NCBI GenBank assembly: GCA_965227255.1
Contig: CBDDFS010000002.1
Span: 620,001 to 684,000 of the forward strand
Direction of reading: 5' to 3'
Length of the DNA: 64,000 nucleotides
Source: CBDDFS01 sp965227255
Lineage (GTDB): Bacteria > Bacteroidota > Bacteroidia > Flavobacteriales_E > Vicingaceae
Shown here: piece after piece, positions 16,401-25,700 of the stretch
Layout: every line of letters begins with the position of its first letter
How positions within the stretch are numbered: the first letter of the stretch is position 1
Notes under the pieces: generated by a model
Databases searched by the model: none
What the model was told of the DNA's origin: nothing
Seen by the model: the letters and a program-made list of their open reading frames with translations, nothing else
Translations under genes and position numbers: made by a program

Positions 16401-17372
16401 ATTGTTTACGTTTTTCTTGTAAGAGAAGAACTCTGATTTTACGCGATCAAATTTGTTCAATCCGCCTCCTTTGGTGCCGAGCCAAATATTACCAAGGTGG
16501 TCCTCAGTTATGGATGTAACATAATTCGTGGAAATTGCGAAAGGGTCATTTACATTGTAGATGTGTGATCTAATCTGTTTGTTTTTCGGATCGTAAATAT
16601 TTATTCCGAAATCAGACGCGATATATACTTCTCCATTTTTAGCCCTAAATAATTGATGTACATTATCACTGTTAATACTTGTGAAGGAGCCTGAACCTTC
16701 TGATGTGATTCTGGACCACTTGCTTGTTTTCAGATCTAAGACACAAATACCCTGACCTGAAGATGCTAAAAACAAGGTGTTTTCGTCTACCTGCAAAACA
16801 TCAGTGAAATCAAGGGTATTTTGGTCAACTTGATTCAGCACATCAACATTTAATTTTTCAAGTCCTTTTTGAGGCTGATATCTGTATAATTCATTCTGGC
16901 TAATTATATAGATGCTGGAATCAAAAGAAGGCCGGATTTTTCTGATGGTTTTCTCTTTCAAACCCAACAGTGCCGGATACATCTCTGAAATAGAAACAAA
17001 TGAGTTAGAATTATGATGAAAAATGCTAATTCCACTATTCGTGCCTACCCATAAATGTCCTTTATTGTCATTGTAGAATGAGTTGATAAAACCACTTGAA
17101 ATGGTGGTTGAATCATCAATGACCTGTTTGTATGTTATGAAATCATAACCATCGTATTTATTTAGTCCATCCTGAGTCCCAAACCACATGAATCCCATTT
17201 CATCCTGAGTGATTGCGTTGATGGTGCTTTGAGATAAACCTTCTTTGATCGAAAGGTGCTTGAATTTAATATTCGTGGCTTGTCCGCTCGCGTGTATATG
17301 AGAACAGCATACAAATAGAATCATCAGTCCCATTTTCAAACAGGATCTAATTGATATTTTATAGCGGTTCAT
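13461..17372 (-). CDS. Propeller-sensor class III adenylate cyclase with C-terminal PDE-like HD domain
   Basis: A 1,303-residue membrane signalling protein. After a signal peptide come repeated two-component-regulator propeller blades (MWFGTQDGLNKYDGYDF, LWVGTNSGISIFH, IWLGTKGGGLNKFD and others, about residues 35-690), a Y_Y_Y domain (FSFSALHYSLPERNRYAYKL), one membrane helix near 800-822 and a coiled coil. The cyclase domain (about 890-1070) has the metal site VSVMFTDFKGF, the adenine-selecting lysine in IKTIGDAYM and aspartate in AYDIWGDTVN, and the NVASR catalytic pair. Residues about 1110-1300 hold a metal-dependent HD domain (YHNVQHTIEV, AALYHDAGF, RDADLDYLG) recalling cyclic-nucleotide phosphodiesterases. 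It starts 21 bases after the PorE-like gene and probably belongs to that operon. Confidence 0.9.
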   Translation of the reverse strand: MNRYKISIRSCLKMGLMILFVCCSHIHASGQATNIKFKHLSIKEGLSQSTINAITQDEMGFMWFGTQDGLNKYDGYDFITYKQVIDDSTTISSGFINSFYNDNKGHLWVGTNSGISIFHHNSNSFVSISEMYPALLGLKEKTIRKIRPSFDSSIYIISQNELYRYQPQKGLEKLNVDVLNQVDQNTLDFTDVLQVDENTLFLASSGQGICVLDLKTSKWSRITSEGSGSFTSINSDNVHQLFRAKNGEVYIASDFGINIYDPKNKQIRSHIYNVNDPFAISTNYVTSITEDHLGNIWLGTKGGGLNKFDRVKSEFFSYKKNVNNESSIISNDITSIYQDNSGIMWIGTSVGLSKFDILKQNFNHFDFDLGGISSISRNIIWSIYAEEEILWVGSNEGLNKFNRQSNVNETYTPSIVVNNERRANAIYSVLRLNAKEMLLGTDGGVYLFNSANNSFRVYNAMGVRIKERTYNIIKDSKDRIWVASRSGLHLFDRGKGVYKNFNQRNGLPSNIARKIIESRDKTIWVGTDDGLCKVIENGEYSFEIHRYEKGNPNTLRNNTVLSLIEDEDGFIWIGTFGGGLSRLDPKNKQVISFTERDGLANNVIYGMLLDEKENLWCSTNNGLSKFNIVDKSVDNYDEYDGLQSNEFNVGAYFQDDNGELFFGGIKGVNSFFPSNIKVNNLPPHLVITDFQLFNKSVQPGPESVLKESISVTDQIELSYTQNVFSFSFSALHYSLPERNRYAYKLEGFDQNWTFDDNTRRAKYTNLDPGKYTFMVKGTNSDNKWSEVVELEIVIRPPFWRIWWIQVISILFLAGGAFLFYRNRLRTIQAQKERLEKEVEQRTIEVRDQKEEIEKQKLLLEEEKEKLETLLLNVLPESTVEELKVKGKATARNYNKVSVMFTDFKGFTKISESLKPTELVSKLDSFFVKFDEIIEKYNVEKIKTIGDAYMCAGGIPIRNKSNPIDVVLAGLEVQRVMDDFNEELKKAGEPEWGLRLGIHTGVIIAGVIGIKRFAYDIWGDTVNVASRVETNGEVGMVNVSEATYEEIKDYFHCEYRGKIHAKNKGEIDMYFVHSIKPHLSVDGNGIEPNDTFWEYVNLNLFSPIKYHEAEQNILKKLEKSLPKDLHYHNVQHTIEVCQAVERIALREGIHNEDLFALKMAALYHDAGFIEKYQNNETLGAKMAREDLPNYGFNEDQIELIENLILVTFATKRPKTMLEKILRDADLDYLGREDFHDVSAKLKQELLDRNMVRSDEHWDELQVTFLENHQYYTSSAKEHRNEMKMQHLQEIKDRIKKKNKNEVAN

Positions 17373-17393
17373 TTTGTGGGATTTGGGCGCGTC

Positions 17394-20300
17394 CTATTTG
17401 GTGTAAACCAACTCCACCCTGCGATTGATCGCATGTTTTTCTTCCGGACAGTCTACACCATCTTTGCACTCATTGAGGAGTTCCTTTTCACCAAGACTAT
17501 TGACGGTAATTCGATCTTTTGCTATTCCTCTATTCAAAAGGAATCGAAATACATTGTCAGCTCTTTTCTTCGATAGCTCATAATTAAACTCGTCGGACCC
17601 TTTAGAATCGGTGTGCGAGTTGACAGTTAATTTATACTCAGGATTAGCTCTCAGGAAGTTAGCCAGTAAGTCAAGATTATGCAGCTGCTCTCCATTTAAC
17701 TGCCACATTCCAAATTTGAAATACATTACATCAACGAAGTCAGGCGACATTTCTTTCGAAGTTGGATCTTTCTTCGCATTTCGATTCATTTCTGCCCGAT
17801 CGAAAATGAACAATCCCTTGTTGGTCTTGTCAAGGTCACCAACGACTTCACCTTCCTGGTTAATAATTGACATACTGAATCCGGATGCATCGTCTTCCAT
17901 TCTCAAAAGATATTCATCTTTCAGAGGAAGATTCGTATACCTAAACTTTCCAAATTTGTCAGAAGTTGCCGTTCCCAGAACTTTCCCAGATTTATCCGTG
18001 ATTTGAATTGTCTTTCCTTCAAGATCGCCATCATCGCTCATTAACCTGGCCATAAAACTAAAGCGGACAAGACTGCCACCTTCTTCTTCCATAAGTTCCA
18101 ATTCTTCGGGCTCAATAGGTTTTAATGTTTCAAATTTGAACTTGCCATTTCCCAATTTTGACACAGGTAACATGAGTCCGGTTCTCTTGTCCATCACATA
18201 TAGACTAGCATTGTTGGGAACTTCGCCCTCAGATTCTGCTACTTCAATGTGGTATGACTTACCGCCTTTAAGTCCCTTAAATTCAAATTCTCCTTCTGAA
18301 CCGGTTGATGTGAACTGAATCAGATTATCATTTTCATCTAATAGATTCAATAAAACATCATTTGCTGGCAGAGTTCCATACTTGAACAATCCTCGAATAT
18401 CGGGACGGTCTGAAGGATTGGCACTGAACTTATGATAAACGAATTGGTTCTTGTCATTTTTCTTAGCAAGACCGATCAGTTCATGATTTTCATCTATAAC
18501 CCTGATCTTGTAGCTTCCGTCATCACCAGGTATACTAAAAACATATTTATCACTTGATGGGAGATTGTTAAAGTTGAAGGTACCCTTATCGTTTGTTGTT
18601 GCATCAGCTACCACTTTTCCTTTCTCATCAACAAGCTGAACTTTGACTCCTTCAGGAACACTTGGAGAGTTATTGTATACCTGTCCTGTAAGACTTACTA
18701 ATGGTTTAAAATCATAGGATTCATCATCCATCAATTCCAATTCTTCCGCAGGAATTGGAGCAAGGGTTTCGAATTCAAATTCTCCATTCGCAAGTTTTGA
18801 GACCGGTACTAGAATTCCTGTGGTCTGATCTACCATGTACATTTGCGCGTTCTCCGGAACATTTTCTTCGCCATCCACTTTGACACTATACTTCTTTCCG
18901 GGATCCAGTCTTCTGAAAAGGAATTCTCCATTTTCATCCGTTGTGACAAACTGCACCATATTTCCATCTTCGTCGAGCAGTAATAAGGTTATATCATCGG
19001 CAGGTAATTCGCCATATTTAAAGATTCCACGGATGTCTGGTTTTTCTGATGGATTTATTGTGAATTTGTGGTAGACAAATTGTCCATCTTTATTTTTTCT
19101 AGTTTGTCCAATTACCTTCCCGGCCGTGTTTATTATGCTGATCTTTATTGATTCATCACCATCTTCAACGGTAAACAAATAGAGATCATCTGCCGTCAAC
19201 GTTTCAAATTTAAATTTGCCTAAATGATCCATTGTTGTTGAGGCAATCACCTGTCCATTCTTTACGACAAAAACTTTCTGACCTTCCTGAATATTATCTC
19301 CTTCAACTATACCCATAATTGTGATGGTTGGTAGATCACCCTCATCATTTTCAAGTGCAAGATCGCCCGCGCCTTCCAGAGGTAGTGTTTTAAAATTAAA
19401 GCTGCCGTCTTTGATACGCTCAGCTAAAGTTGACTTACCATTAGCCTTGTTGGAAATAAGAATCTTGGCATTTTCAGGAACAGATTCCGGATCACCGTGA
19501 TAATTTATTGCAATATTATCTCTGTTGGGAATTCGAATCATACTGAATTCGCCGTTCTCATCTGTGGTAACCGTTCTGAGAATTTCTCCACTTTCATCTT
19601 CAACGATTAAAGTGGCATCCTTTATCGGTTTATCTCCATCGGTATATCTTCCATATAAGTCTTTGTAGAATGTGTCATCAGAATAAGGTACATCATCGAA
19701 CTTATAAATGTCAAAATCACCTTTTCCACCTTTTCTGTTTGATGCGAAATAGCCTGTATTTTCTCCTGTGTAGATGAGGTAATGGTCATCGGCTCCGGTG
19801 TTGAATGGCCGACCAAGATTCACAGCATCAGTCCATTGGTCTGCTTCCGGCCCTACAAACTCTGCTTTGAAAAGATCCAAGCCTCCATATCCCTTATGGT
19901 AATCAGATGCGAAATACAAAACATTGTTGGAATCTATATAAGTAGGAAATTCATTTCCAGGTGTGTTCACGTTCTCTCCTAAAGGTACCATTCCACCCCA
20001 TCCTATAGAACCTCTTCTATCTATTCGGAAAATGTCCCAGCTACCATCTTTGCTCTCACGATCCGAGGCGAGATAAATGTATTGACCATCAGGAGAAGCA
20101 ACGGGATAACCAACAGAATAATTAAAACTGTTTCTTGTGAAATCACCTTCAACCCATTTTCCTTCTTCCATGGTAACAAAATGGACTTCAATCTGATTTA
20201 CCGCTTTATCCGGATCTTTTTTAATCTTGGTGTAATAAAAAACATCTTTTTTCTTCCAATTACTGAAATAACCCGGTCCTTCACCCTGTGTTTTAGTATT

Positions 20301-20945
20301 TACCTGTTTGGTGAATTCCTTCACACTTTCTGCGGAATTCCCACCGGCATACAGGTATATTTTAAAAGGATCAACTTCAAGATTTTTGATCTGTTTTTCC
20401 TTCATGAATTTTTTGTCCCTGTCAGAAGTGAATGAAAGTCGGTCATTATACATACAGGGACCCATTTCTGTAAAAGGAGTGTTGATCTGAGAAAAATTTG
20501 AGACTCTTCCCGAATATGCGTTTTGCCCCCAGTTATATAGAATTTCTTTTATTGCTTCAAGCTCAACCTGCCCTCTGGGATCTTCCGGTTCTGCTTTGAC
20601 GTAAGAGCTAAATGCTTCTTCAGCTTTGAAAAAATTATTCTCGTATTTGTAACATCTGCCCAGATTGAAATAATTGATGTTATCTGCTTTCTCATTTTTT
20701 AAAGCCTTTTCGAAATACTCAGCGGCTTTCATATAATTCCCTAATCGGTAATGAGTATTTCCCATCTGCTGAAGTATATGCAGATCATTTGGGTCCTTTT
20801 CTAAGGCCTGAGTATAAATGTTTAAGGCCTTGGTATATTTAAATTGGCCATAGTATTCATCACCTAGCTTAGCTAATGTTTGTGCAAAGCTAACTGAACA
20901 AATACAAAGGAAAATAAATGTGGAAATGAGTCCCTTCGCAGTCAT
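17394..20945 (-). CDS. Enlarged PorE-like OmpA-family protein (TPR, PD40 propeller, repeated regulatory modules)
   Basis: A 1,183-residue exported protein. The order is: signal peptide, TPR repeats (about 20-140), PD40-type propeller (about 150-430; LSFTSDRDKKF, YIYLASDRESKDGSWDIF, GYFASNRKGGKGDFDIYKFD), a long run of carboxypeptidase-regulatory-like beta modules with recurring segments (VYHKF.NPS..PDIRG.FKYG and PVSKL.NG.F.FETL), then a C-terminal OmpA domain (TVNSHTDSKGSDEFNYELSKKRA). TPR-propeller-CRD-OmpA is the plan of PorE, the type IX component that binds peptidoglycan, but PorE is roughly 670 residues and the module array here is expanded. It starts 24 bases after PorP/SprF. An in-frame TTG lies one codon upstream of the chosen ATG. 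Confidence 0.9.
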   Translation of the reverse strand: MTAKGLISTFIFLCICSVSFAQTLAKLGDEYYGQFKYTKALNIYTQALEKDPNDLHILQQMGNTHYRLGNYMKAAEYFEKALKNEKADNINYFNLGRCYKYENNFFKAEEAFSSYVKAEPEDPRGQVELEAIKEILYNWGQNAYSGRVSNFSQINTPFTEMGPCMYNDRLSFTSDRDKKFMKEKQIKNLEVDPFKIYLYAGGNSAESVKEFTKQVNTKTQGEGPGYFSNWKKKDVFYYTKIKKDPDKAVNQIEVHFVTMEEGKWVEGDFTRNSFNYSVGYPVASPDGQYIYLASDRESKDGSWDIFRIDRRGSIGWGGMVPLGENVNTPGNEFPTYIDSNNVLYFASDYHKGYGGLDLFKAEFVGPEADQWTDAVNLGRPFNTGADDHYLIYTGENTGYFASNRKGGKGDFDIYKFDDVPYSDDTFYKDLYGRYTDGDKPIKDATLIVEDESGEILRTVTTDENGEFSMIRIPNRDNIAINYHGDPESVPENAKILISNKANGKSTLAERIKDGSFNFKTLPLEGAGDLALENDEGDLPTITIMGIVEGDNIQEGQKVFVVKNGQVIASTTMDHLGKFKFETLTADDLYLFTVEDGDESIKISIINTAGKVIGQTRKNKDGQFVYHKFTINPSEKPDIRGIFKYGELPADDITLLLLDEDGNMVQFVTTDENGEFLFRRLDPGKKYSVKVDGEENVPENAQMYMVDQTTGILVPVSKLANGEFEFETLAPIPAEELELMDDESYDFKPLVSLTGQVYNNSPSVPEGVKVQLVDEKGKVVADATTNDKGTFNFNNLPSSDKYVFSIPGDDGSYKIRVIDENHELIGLAKKNDKNQFVYHKFSANPSDRPDIRGLFKYGTLPANDVLLNLLDENDNLIQFTSTGSEGEFEFKGLKGGKSYHIEVAESEGEVPNNASLYVMDKRTGLMLPVSKLGNGKFKFETLKPIEPEELELMEEEGGSLVRFSFMARLMSDDGDLEGKTIQITDKSGKVLGTATSDKFGKFRYTNLPLKDEYLLRMEDDASGFSMSIINQEGEVVGDLDKTNKGLFIFDRAEMNRNAKKDPTSKEMSPDFVDVMYFKFGMWQLNGEQLHNLDLLANFLRANPEYKLTVNSHTDSKGSDEFNYELSKKRADNVFRFLLNRGIAKDRITVNSLGEKELLNECKDGVDCPEEKHAINRRVELVYTK

Positions 20946-20969
20946 CAAGAATTCTCTTACCCGATAAAA

Positions 20970-21914
20970 TTAAAAATAATATCGAGGTGAGCGCATACGA
21001 GATTTAAACACATTATAGTTGAAACCCAGGAAGATTTCATGGGCGCCTGAACTGAATTGTGACAGTTCACCTAAATAATAGTCATATGAATAGCCAACTC
21101 TGAACTCTCTTGAAATTTCATATTCTGCAATGGCTGAAATGGCATTCACTGTTCTGTATGATACCCCAAGCCAGATCGTCTGACTAAATAACCAACTGAG
21201 ATTGATATCCGCCATCGGAGGAACATTGGCATTCAAAGTGTATTGCACCAAGAGGGAAGGTCGGAACATAACCCGATCGTTAAATTCAAAGATTTTTCCA
21301 TAAGTGAAGGTGAAGTTCGAAAACTGTCTGTTTACTTCAGTTTCAATGGTAGATTTCTGGTCCAGATTGGGATTGTTCACATTGATTATCGAAGCTCCGA
21401 TAAACATTTTATTTTCACGATGATAGTATACACCAAGGTCAAAAATTGGAACTACGCGAGCTGTCTGATCAGCTCCGACCAGCAGATCATTTTCGTTTTT
21501 ATACGATATTCTATTCCAATCATAGCCAGTTCTGAGTATCCCGGCACGAATTCCAAATCCAAGTAATCCTCTGTCGACACGATTCACTCTGAATCTGTAA
21601 GCATAGGTTCCCTGAATTTTTGTATTGTTAATCGGTCCGATTCGATCGCTAGTAATCTCCAATCCAACGCCAATATTCAGGTTTCTCTTATTCACCGGAC
21701 TATGTGCCGCAAAGGTGAATGTTTTGGGTGCACCGTCAATTCCAACCCACTGATTCCTGTAAACCGTCAGAGCACTAAATACTCTTTTATTTCCTGCATA
21801 GGCCGGATTGTAATTCAACGGGTTAAACATATATTGAGTGTAGTTCGCTTCATTTTGAGAGAATGAAAGAAGGCAAAAAAGGAGCAATATACCGATGACA
21901 AATATTCTCTTCAT
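20970..21914 (-). CDS. Type IX secretion system outer membrane protein PorP/SprF family
   Basis: A 314-residue outer membrane beta-barrel. The family signature NYTQYMFNPLNYNPAYAGNK follows the signal peptide (MKRIFVIGILLLFCLLSFSQ), with the downstream RNQWVGIDGAPKTFTFAAHSP and repeated amphipathic strands ending in an aromatic-terminated stretch (SPRYYF). SprF-type proteins secure export and attachment of particular type IX cargoes with type B sorting domains encoded next to them. The ATG overlaps the stop of the type B CTD protein (TGATG), which fits that pairing. An in-frame start 7 codons upstream is less likely since it would precede the signal peptide. Confidence 0.95.
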   Translation of the reverse strand: MKRIFVIGILLLFCLLSFSQNEANYTQYMFNPLNYNPAYAGNKRVFSALTVYRNQWVGIDGAPKTFTFAAHSPVNKRNLNIGVGLEITSDRIGPINNTKIQGTYAYRFRVNRVDRGLLGFGIRAGILRTGYDWNRISYKNENDLLVGADQTARVVPIFDLGVYYHRENKMFIGASIINVNNPNLDQKSTIETEVNRQFSNFTFTYGKIFEFNDRVMFRPSLLVQYTLNANVPPMADINLSWLFSQTIWLGVSYRTVNAISAIAEYEISREFRVGYSYDYYLGELSQFSSGAHEIFLGFNYNVFKSRMRSPRYYF

Positions 21915-22702
21915 CACCTTGTAATTTGAATCCATCCGCTGCTTGATGCCTCGGAATCACTGGTTACACTTATTGTATAGAAATAGGTCCCACTAGGCAG
22001 GTCCTGACCCTGAGCATTCCTGCCTTCAAATTTCACGTTAACATTGTCGTAGTTTTCGCCTTGCCAAACCTGAGTGCCCCATCTGTTGAAAATACTTACT
22101 TCGTTAGGTAGATTAATTTCTACGTTATCAATTTCCCAGTAATCGTTTTTTCCATCGCCATTTGGAGTAATACCATTGTAATATACAATGTCACAGGTCG
22201 TGTTTTTCATGTCAACGACAACAGTGTCTCTGTCAGAACAAAAACTAAATCCTCTTACAGTAACGCGATATGTTCCCGAATCCAGATCTCTGAATGTGTA
22301 AGGACCTTCTACATCCTCTGCAATCTCTTCGTATCCAGAATTGCTGATAATTTCGATTTCGTACGGTCCTTCGCAACCTCCGGGGGTAACAAAAATGGTT
22401 CCATTTAACAGATCAGGACATTGGGCAGAAGAAGCTTCAACTGTGAATTCGACGGGCGTTAGAAAAGGTCCGGTAGGTTGATTGTAGCCCTCTGTCACCC
22501 TAAAATCATCATCTCCAAATAAAGTTTGTGTGGCTACCTCTCCAACCGTGAACTGATAGTCAAAACCGCCGAAATAGACGGTGTCATAACCGAAATTGGC
22601 AACTACAAAAGGGTCACACTCAAAACAAACCTGTTGAGATTTGAGGTTGCCAAACAATGATGTCGAAATTAACATCAGACATATGTAATACTTCAATCGC
22701 AT
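21914..22702 (-). CDS. Gliding-motility type (type B) sorting-domain protein
   Basis: A 262-residue exported protein. After the signal peptide and a Cys-containing N-terminal part, residues about 95-165 resemble a SprB-type repeat (a Cys pair around GGCEGPYEIEI and DLDSGTYRVTVRGFSFCSD). The last ~85 residues are a type B/CHU_C sorting domain: YYNGITPNGDGKNDYWEIDN, VSIFNRWGTQVWQ, LPSGTYFYTISV. Such a tail needs a PorP/SprF partner, which is the next gene. Its ATG overlaps the collagen-like stop codon by one base (TAATG). It is small for this class and may act as an adaptor or anchor for the collagen-like product rather than as an adhesin itself. Confidence 0.9.
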   Translation of the reverse strand: MRLKYYICLMLISTSLFGNLKSQQVCFECDPFVVANFGYDTVYFGGFDYQFTVGEVATQTLFGDDDFRVTEGYNQPTGPFLTPVEFTVEASSAQCPDLLNGTIFVTPGGCEGPYEIEIISNSGYEEIAEDVEGPYTFRDLDSGTYRVTVRGFSFCSDRDTVVVDMKNTTCDIVYYNGITPNGDGKNDYWEIDNVEINLPNEVSIFNRWGTQVWQGENYDNVNVKFEGRNAQGQDLPSGTYFYTISVTSDSEASSSGWIQITR

Positions 22703-25700
22703 TACAATTTGTATACAATGAAGTGGAAATCTTGAGATGAAATACTTCCTGCCTCATCAACGATTCTGATTTCCAGGTTACCGGTGTTGGCATTTGTATG
22801 AGCCGTATAAGCTTTTGTAGTCGAACTGCTAATCACAGTTACAACAGTCATATATCCAGTATTGGTGTATGTCTCAGATGTTATTGTAATTGTAAATACG
22901 TTTGATGATACAGTTGCTGAGAAATTACCTGTTCCAGTTTCTGCGGCGGCAGCGGCGTCTACGTATCCATAAGCTACCGGCACAAGATTTGCCGTACCTG
23001 TAGCAGTTCTTCTCAACTCACCAGCTCCAAGATTTAGGTTTGTACCATCGTTAGTGATCGTAGTGGATTTATTCCAGCCACTTCCGTCATGTCTGATTGT
23101 ATATCCTGAAGCACCCGTAACTCCAAATGTTCCTGTTGGCCCTGTTGGTCCGGTTACTCCCGTCGGTCCGGTTGGACCCGTAACACCAGTCGGCCCAGTC
23201 GCACCAGTCGGTCCGGTTTGACCTGTGGCTCCCGTAGGACCGGTAGCTCCCGTAGGACCGGTTTGTCCCGTCTGCCCAGTAGCTCCTGTTGGCCCAGTCG
23301 CACCAGTCGGTCCGGTTTGACCTGTGGCTCCCGTAGGACCGGTAGCTCCCGTAGGACCGGTTTGTCCCGTCTGCCCAGTAGCTCCTGTTGGCCCAGTCGC
23401 ACCAGTCGGTCCGGTTTGACCTGTGGCTCCCGTAGGACCGGTAGCTCCTGTAGGACCGGTCTGACCTGTTTGTCCAGTAGCTCCCGTAGGACCGGTTTGT
23501 CCCGTCTGCCCAGTAGCTCCTGTTGGCCCAGTCGCACCAGTCGGTCCGGTTTGACCTGTGGCTCCCGTAGGACCGGTAGCTCCTGTAGGACCGGTTTGTC
23601 CCGTCTGCCCAGTAGCTCCTGTTGGACCAGTCTGACCTGTTTGACCTGTGGCTCCTGTTGGACCAGTCTGACCTGTTTGACCTGTGGCTCCTGTTGGACC
23701 GGTTTGTCCCGTCTGACCGGTAGCTCCTGTAGGACCAGTCTGCCCCGTTTGACCAGTAGCTCCTGTTGGGCCAGTCTGACCTGTTTGTCCAGTAGCTCCG
23801 GTTGCGCCCGTTTGCCCTGTTTGTCCAGTAGCTCCCGTTGCACCCGTTTGTCCAGTAGCTCCCGTTGCACCCGTTTGTCCTGTAGCTCCCGTTGCACCCG
23901 TTTGTCCAGTAGCTCCCGTAGGACCGGTTTGTCCCGTCTGACCTGTAGCTCCCGTAGGACCAGTCTGACCTGTTTGTCCTGTAGCTCCCGTAGGACCAGT
24001 CTGACCTGTTGCTCCTGTTGGACCAGTCTGACCTGTAGCACCTGTTTGACCCGTTTGTCCGGTCGCACCTGTAGATCCAGTTTGTCCAGTCTGACCTGTG
24101 GCTCCCGTTGCACCTGTTTGACCCGTTTGTCCGGTTGCACCCGTAGGTCCAGTTTGACCAGTCTGACCTGTGGCACCCGTTGCACCTGTTTGACCAGTCT
24201 GACCAGTGGCGCCAGTAGCACCCGTTTGTCCTGTTTGACCTGATTGTCCTGTGGCTCCTGTTGGACCTGTCTGTCCCGTCTGCCCAGTCGCACCCGTAGG
24301 ACCTGTGAGACCTGTTTGTCCAGTGGCACCCGTTGCACCTGTTTGACCTGTTTGTCCAGATTGACCCGTGGCACCTGTCGGACCGGTTTGTCCAGTTTGA
24401 CCTGTTGCCCCAGTTGCACCTGTCTGTCCCGTCTGCCCAGTGGCACCCGTGAGACCTGTTTGACCAGTGGCACCTGTAGCACCCGTAGGACCTGTGAGAC
24501 CTGTTTGTCCAGTGGCACCCGTTGCACCTGTTTGACCTGTTTGTCCAGATTGACCCGTGGCACCTGTCGGACCGGTTTGTCCAGTCTGACCTGTTGCCCC
24601 AGTTGCACCTGTCTGTCCTGTTTGACCTGATTGTCCTGTGGCTCCTGTCTGTCCTGTCTGTCCTGTCTGCCCAGTAGGACCAGTAGGACCGGTGAGACCT
24701 GTTTGGCCAGTGGCACCTGTAGCACCTGTTTGACCTGTTTGTCCAGATTGACCCGTGGCACCTGTCGGACCGGTTTGTCCAGTCTGACCTGTTGCCCCAG
24801 TTGCTCCAGTCTGTCCTGTTTGACCTGATTGTCCTGTGGCTCCTGTTGGACCGGTCTGTCCCGTCTGCCCAGTGGCACCTGTAGCACCTGTTTGACCTGT
24901 TTGTCCAGTCTGACCTGTTGCCCCAGTCGCACCCGTCTGTCCTGTTTGACCTGATTGTCCTGTGGCTCCTGTCTGTCCCGTCTGCCCAGTGGCACCCGTA
25001 GGACCGGTGAGACCTGTTTGACCAGTGGCACCTGTTTGACCTGTTTGTCCGGATTGACCCGTGGCACCTGTCGGACCGGTTTGACCAGTCTGACCAGTCT
25101 GACCTGTTGCCCCAGTCGCACCCGTCTGTCCGGTTTGACCTGATTGTCCTGTGGCTCCTGTGGGACCTGTCTGTCCCGTCTGCCCAGTGGCACCCGTAGG
25201 ACCGGTGAGACCTGTTTGACCAGTGGCACCTGTTTGACCTGTTTGTCCGGATTGACCCGTAGCACCCGTAGCACCTGTCGGACCGGTTTGACCAGTCTGA
25301 CCTGTTGCTCCAGTCGCACCCGTCTGTCCTGTTTGACCTGATTGTCCTGTTGCACCTGTCTGCCCTGTCTGACCAGTCGCTCCTGTCGGACCTGTCTGCC
25401 CGGTCTGTCCAGATTGTCCCGTAATACCTTGAATACCCTGAGGTCCTGTTGGTCCCGTAGCGCCTGTTGGTCCGGTTTGACCAGTCTGACCGGATTGTCC
25501 TGTCACACCCTGGATACCTGGTGCACCTGGAGTACCTGTTGCACCCTGAGGACCAGTTGGCCCTGTCACACCAGTTTGCCCTGTCTGCCCTGTGGCACCG
25601 GTCGCACCCGTTTGACCGGTTTGACCAGTTTGCCCGGATTGACCTGTAGCACCTGTTGGTCCCGTCTGACCTGTTTGACCTGTCGCTCCAGTGGCACCCG

